Shown here in pieces: positions 61,460 to 64,000 of a stretch of 64,000 nucleotides of DNA. The notes beneath the pieces are model-generated. The model saw only the letters and a list, made by a program, of their open reading frames with translations, was not told the origin of the DNA and searched no databases. Source of the DNA: Pseudotabrizicola sp. (GTDB lineage: Bacteria > Pseudomonadota > Alphaproteobacteria > Rhodobacterales > Rhodobacteraceae); the NCBI RefSeq assembly GCF_030684215.1, contig NZ_JAUXOV010000074.1, positions 1-64,000 of the forward strand, written 5' to 3'. The position numbers were made by a program, and so were the translations under genes. Position 1 is the stretch's first letter; the number at the start of each line of letters is the position of its first letter.

Positions 61460-62767
61460 TCAGCGCCTGCCGCTGACCAGGTGGGGCGGCGGGGAGTCTG
61501 CTCCTGACGCGTCGGCAAGCGGTTCGACCGCAGCAACGCGCACCGGCACGGACGCAGGCGGGTCAAGCGCGCGCAGCGCCATCACTGCCGCACGGATTTC
61601 GGCCAGCGTCATGGTTTCTTCCGGCGCGGTCGTTCCCCGGTCAGACCGGATGGCACTTTGCGCCACCATCATGATCAGCACCAGCACCGCCGGCAGCAGG
61701 TCAATCGCGATGGCCCCGGCCCATGACGGGATGAAATCGCCCGCATAGCGCAGCACCGCATCTGCGGTGGAAATCGGCGCATAGGTCGTGTCGTCTGGCG
61801 TCGGCATCGCCAGCACCTCATCCGCCGCCACCTTCAGCGTGGTCGCGCGTTGCGCAAGCAAGGTCAGCACCGCATCAATCGTGCTGCGCTGGTCATTGCG
61901 GATGCTGTCGGTAGACCCGTCCAGTTCCGGCACCACAACCGAGGCCGACAGATCCTGCGCCGCGCGTGCGACCAGCGGGGCCACCGACAACTGCCGCAAC
62001 TGCGCGATCAACCCAGCAAGGCGCACAGATTCTTCGGCAAACTCCACCGATCTTTGTTCAACATCCCCGGCCGAAGCCGTCAGCGCCCGCATCCGGCTAA
62101 GGATCTGGTTTCCCTCGGCAAAGGCGGCATCAACCAGCGGACCTTGGGTGGTAATCTGCGCTTCCAGCCCGGCCAGTTCGTCCGCCTTCTGGATCAGCAC
62201 CCGAAACACCGCGCCACGTCCGGCGGTGCCGGACAGGTTGCCCGTGGCCTCTTGCGCGGAAAGATCCTGAAAACTCTGCCGGGTGCGCGCGACATCAAGG
62301 CCCAGACCTTGCGCCGCAACCGTAACCCTGTTGGCCTGTTCTAACCCGATCTGGTATTGCTGCACGGTCTTGGCCAAATGCTGTTCAACCGCCGCCGACC
62401 CGGCCAATGCTGCCGCGTTCAGCCAGCTGGACATCGCAATAATCGCAACCGACCCCAGAGCCATCGACAAAAACAACCCAAGACGTGAAGCTGCACTGCG
62501 CATCGCAGGCAACAGCCGGATCAGATAGCTCCAGAACACAAAAATCGCGACCGACACGGCCAGCGAATAGGCGATGGCGGCAAAAAAGCTCATCGCGCCG
62601 CTGTCATTCAAAAGCGATGAAACGCCCAGATAGGTGTAAATCCCGGATGCCACCGACAAGACGCCCAGCGCCATCGGGGTAAAGGTTTCCAGCGCCGTCA
62701 GATGGCCCTCGATCTCGCGAGCTGATTGCAGGCCGCGCGTCTCGGCGGCGGTGGGGGGCTGGGTCAT
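61460..62767 (-). CDS. Membrane protein with periplasmic coiled-coil region, hypothetical
   Basis: A 435-residue protein. Four N-terminal membrane segments (about residues 32-130: ALGVLSVASGIYTYLGV, AIAYSLAVSVAIFVFWS, LGLFLSMALGSVAIIAM) are followed by a long helical stretch, Ala/Gln-rich, up to about 340, then another hydrophobic segment (IAIDLLPAVLVLIMMVA) and a charged tail. No known family is recognised. The ATG at 62767 has aaaaggaa 11 bases upstream. It is in one unit with the ClpP-like gene, suggesting a shared role at the membrane. Confidence 0.7.
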   Translation of the reverse strand: MTQPPTAAETRGLQSAREIEGHLTALETFTPMALGVLSVASGIYTYLGVSSLLNDSGAMSFFAAIAYSLAVSVAIFVFWSYLIRLLPAMRSAASRLGLFLSMALGSVAIIAMSSWLNAAALAGSAAVEQHLAKTVQQYQIGLEQANRVTVAAQGLGLDVARTRQSFQDLSAQEATGNLSGTAGRGAVFRVLIQKADELAGLEAQITTQGPLVDAAFAEGNQILSRMRALTASAGDVEQRSVEFAEESVRLAGLIAQLRQLSVAPLVARAAQDLSASVVVPELDGSTDSIRNDQRSTIDAVLTLLAQRATTLKVAADEVLAMPTPDDTTYAPISTADAVLRYAGDFIPSWAGAIAIDLLPAVLVLIMMVAQSAIRSDRGTTAPEETMTLAEIRAAVMALRALDPPASVPVRVAAVEPLADASGADSPPPHLVSGRR

Positions 62768-62983
62768 TCGGCTGCGGTTCCTTTTGTACGGCCGGAAGCC
62801 GGAAGGCGGACCAGCGCAAGATAGGCGCTGGCAGGCCCCGAACCAAATGCCAACACCGTGAACGTGCTTTGCCCTTTGGCGCGCATTGGGTGGAACCCTG
62901 ACCCGGCCCAGGCGTTGACAAAACGACGGTGTACGGTGCCGCAACTGCGCGCGCCCATCCCAAATTCACATATGAGGTAATCC

Positions 62984-63442
62984 ATGTCGGTTGAGAAATT
63001 CTGGAAAGAACTGGAGGGCGTCCGGTCCTCGATGCTGGCCATTGGCAGCGCCCGCCATGTACCGATGGCACCCTATGCAAAGCAAGATGACCGCGCGATC
63101 TGGTTTATCACCGCGCAGGGCACCGCTCTAGTAGAGGCGGTCACGCGCGGCGAGACCGAGGCATCGCTGATCGTGACAGGCGACAGCAACATCCACGCCC
63201 GCATCGAGGGCAGCGCCGCCATTGTTGCGGACCGCGCCAAGCTGGAAGAGCTGTGGAACCCGGTCGCAAGCAGCTGGTTTGACGGGATCGACGACCCCGA
63301 TATCCGTCTGGTCAAACTGACCCCATCGGCGGCCGAGGTCTGGCTGACCTCGGGCGCGCTTGGTTTTGCGTTTGAATTGGTCAAATCCAAGGTCACTGGC
63401 GAGCAACCAGATATGGGCGAGCATTTCAGTCTGGCATTCTGA
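62984..63442 (+). CDS. Pyridoxamine 5'-phosphate oxidase-like general stress protein
   Basis: A 152-residue flavin-binding split-barrel protein. WKELEGVRSSMLAIGS, HVPMAPYAKQDDRAIWFITAQGT and ASLIVTGDSNIHARIEGSAAIV match the general stress protein 26 group, which bind FMN or F420. The C-terminal helix region (VWLTSGALGFAFELVKSKV) fits too. Function is unclear. tgaggtaatcc precedes the ATG; a strong terminator follows. Confidence 0.87.
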   Translation: MSVEKFWKELEGVRSSMLAIGSARHVPMAPYAKQDDRAIWFITAQGTALVEAVTRGETEASLIVTGDSNIHARIEGSAAIVADRAKLEELWNPVASSWFDGIDDPDIRLVKLTPSAAEVWLTSGALGFAFELVKSKVTGEQPDMGEHFSLAF

Positions 63443-63464
63443 ACCGCTTCAAACCCGAAATGAG

Positions 63465-63499
63465 AAAAACCCGGACATGCCTGTCCGGGTTTTTTTGTT
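63465..63499 (+). terminator. Rho-independent terminator
   Basis: aaaacccggaca (63466-63477) and tgtccgggtttt (63482-63493) form a 12-bp stem with a tgcc loop, followed by more T's. It begins about 24 bases after the stress-protein stop. Confidence 0.93.
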
Positions 63500-63575
63500 G
63501 GCACCAGCTTTCTGCACGCGCCAGAGTGGTCGAACTACCCTTTGCGCCACGCCCTGCCCGCGATAGACTGTCATC

Positions 63576-63794
63576 ATGACCACCCGCCCCGCCAAACATT
63601 CGCTGACCCTGCACGGCCACCGCACCAGCGTTTCGCTGGAGCCAAGTTTCTGGGACGCGTTTCGCAGCATCGCCACCGAACAGGGCGAGACGGTAAACGC
63701 CCTTGCCGCGCGCATCGACGCGGGCCGTGAGGGCGATGAAGGACTGGCCTCGGCAATCCGGGTGTTTGTCTTGCAGCATTATCGCAGCAAATAG
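63576..63794 (+). CDS. Ribbon-helix-helix domain protein
   Basis: A 72-residue protein: MTTRPAKHSLTLHGHRTSV, SLEPSFWDAFRSIATEQGETVNALAARI, then ALASAIRVFVLQHY-type ending. The beta strand plus two helices are those of an RHH_4-type DNA-binding fold. Its partner and targets are unknown; no toxin gene is adjacent. It lies 84 bases upstream of purQ. Confidence 0.82.
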   Translation: MTTRPAKHSLTLHGHRTSVSLEPSFWDAFRSIATEQGETVNALAARIDAGREGDEGLASAIRVFVLQHYRSK

Positions 63795-63878
63795 GCCAAT
63801 CGCGCACTGGAAGCGGCCAGCGGCTTGCGCTATGGGCAAGTCACCCAACCATCAGGGCCAACCAGCAGGGAGAGTCCC

Positions 63879-64000
63879 ATGAAAGCCGCTGTAATCACCT
63901 TTCCCGGTTCAAACTGCGACCGCGATCTGGCTTCGGCCTTCGAGCAGGCAGGCTTTCAGGTGGCACGGGTCTGGCACAAGGATACAGACCTGCCGCATGG
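63879..64000 (+). CDS. purQ: Phosphoribosylformylglycinamidine synthase subunit PurQ, 5' part
   Basis: The visible 40 residues, [35 protein letters not shown], match the N-terminal glutamine amidotransferase domain of PurQ (fourth step of purine synthesis, with PurL and PurS). gggagagtccc precedes the ATG. The gene continues beyond the window. Confidence 0.93.
   Translation, partial: MKAAVITFPGSNCDRDLASAFEQAGFQVARVWHKDTDLPH

Overview
The window looks like the chromosome of an alphaproteobacterium of the family Rhodobacteraceae (Roseobacter/Rhodobacter group). The grounds are: GC-rich coding sequence throughout; a circularly permuted two-piece tmRNA whose tag reads ANDNRAPMALAA; a trgA-trgB pair next to cfa and a photolyase; the TadG-TadE genes; hom-glpX-recJ gene order; an NDUFS4-like complex I subunit; and two families of short intergenic repeats. 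This assignment is inferred from gene content, not from a database search.

Layout. 1-4029 is the edge of a genomic island. A decayed IS3-family element is split by an IS110-family (IS1111-type) element and again by a short palindromic insertion; next come a P4-type integrase and the tRNA-Ser(GGA) gene it probably targets. 4041-9695 holds a small conserved gene, an XRE-type regulator and the overlapping run cysK-mscS-alaX. 9887-12126 is a class III aminotransferase with its probable GntR regulator and two matching palindromes.

12185-26084 is a carbohydrate-use locus: GH43, Gfo/Idh dehydrogenase, TIM-barrel protein, GH2 beta-mannosidase-like enzyme and a complete sugar ABC transporter on the minus strand, and a divergent LacI regulator, second TIM-barrel protein and second Gfo/Idh on the plus strand. 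Two helically phased LacI-type operators lie in front of the binding-protein gene. 26147-30438 is a probable stress operon phrB-cfa-trgA-trgB with a candidate RpoE/ChrR-type promoter. 30569-36300 holds a class V aminotransferase preceded by three tandem hairpin repeats, an AcuI-type reductase, an orphan polyamine-type binding protein, a GNAT, the split tmRNA gene, a DUF1194 protein and the NDUFS4-like protein.

36651-43713 runs from uvrB through a NYN-domain protein and an orphan ParA to a lipoprotein/Slam-like outer-membrane pair that has the architecture of a type XI secretion system. 43854-50546 encodes heterotetrameric sarcosine oxidase (soxB, then soxD-A-G) and glutamate dehydrogenase, consistent with methylamine/glycine betaine catabolism feeding amino-acid metabolism. 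50906-53671 has three TadE/TadG-type genes without the rest of a Tad machine. 54358-64000 is mostly housekeeping: hom, glpX, recJ, tRNA-Glu, a GntP-type permease, a membrane/coiled-coil protein paired with a ClpP-fold periplasmic protein, a stress-type flavin protein, an RHH protein and the start of purQ.

The most promising items for follow-up are the Slam/lipoprotein pair, the phrB-cfa-trgAB operon and its promoter, the triple hairpin repeat, the paired Gfo/Idh-TIM-barrel genes in the sugar locus, and the dispersed 3'-end repeat families.
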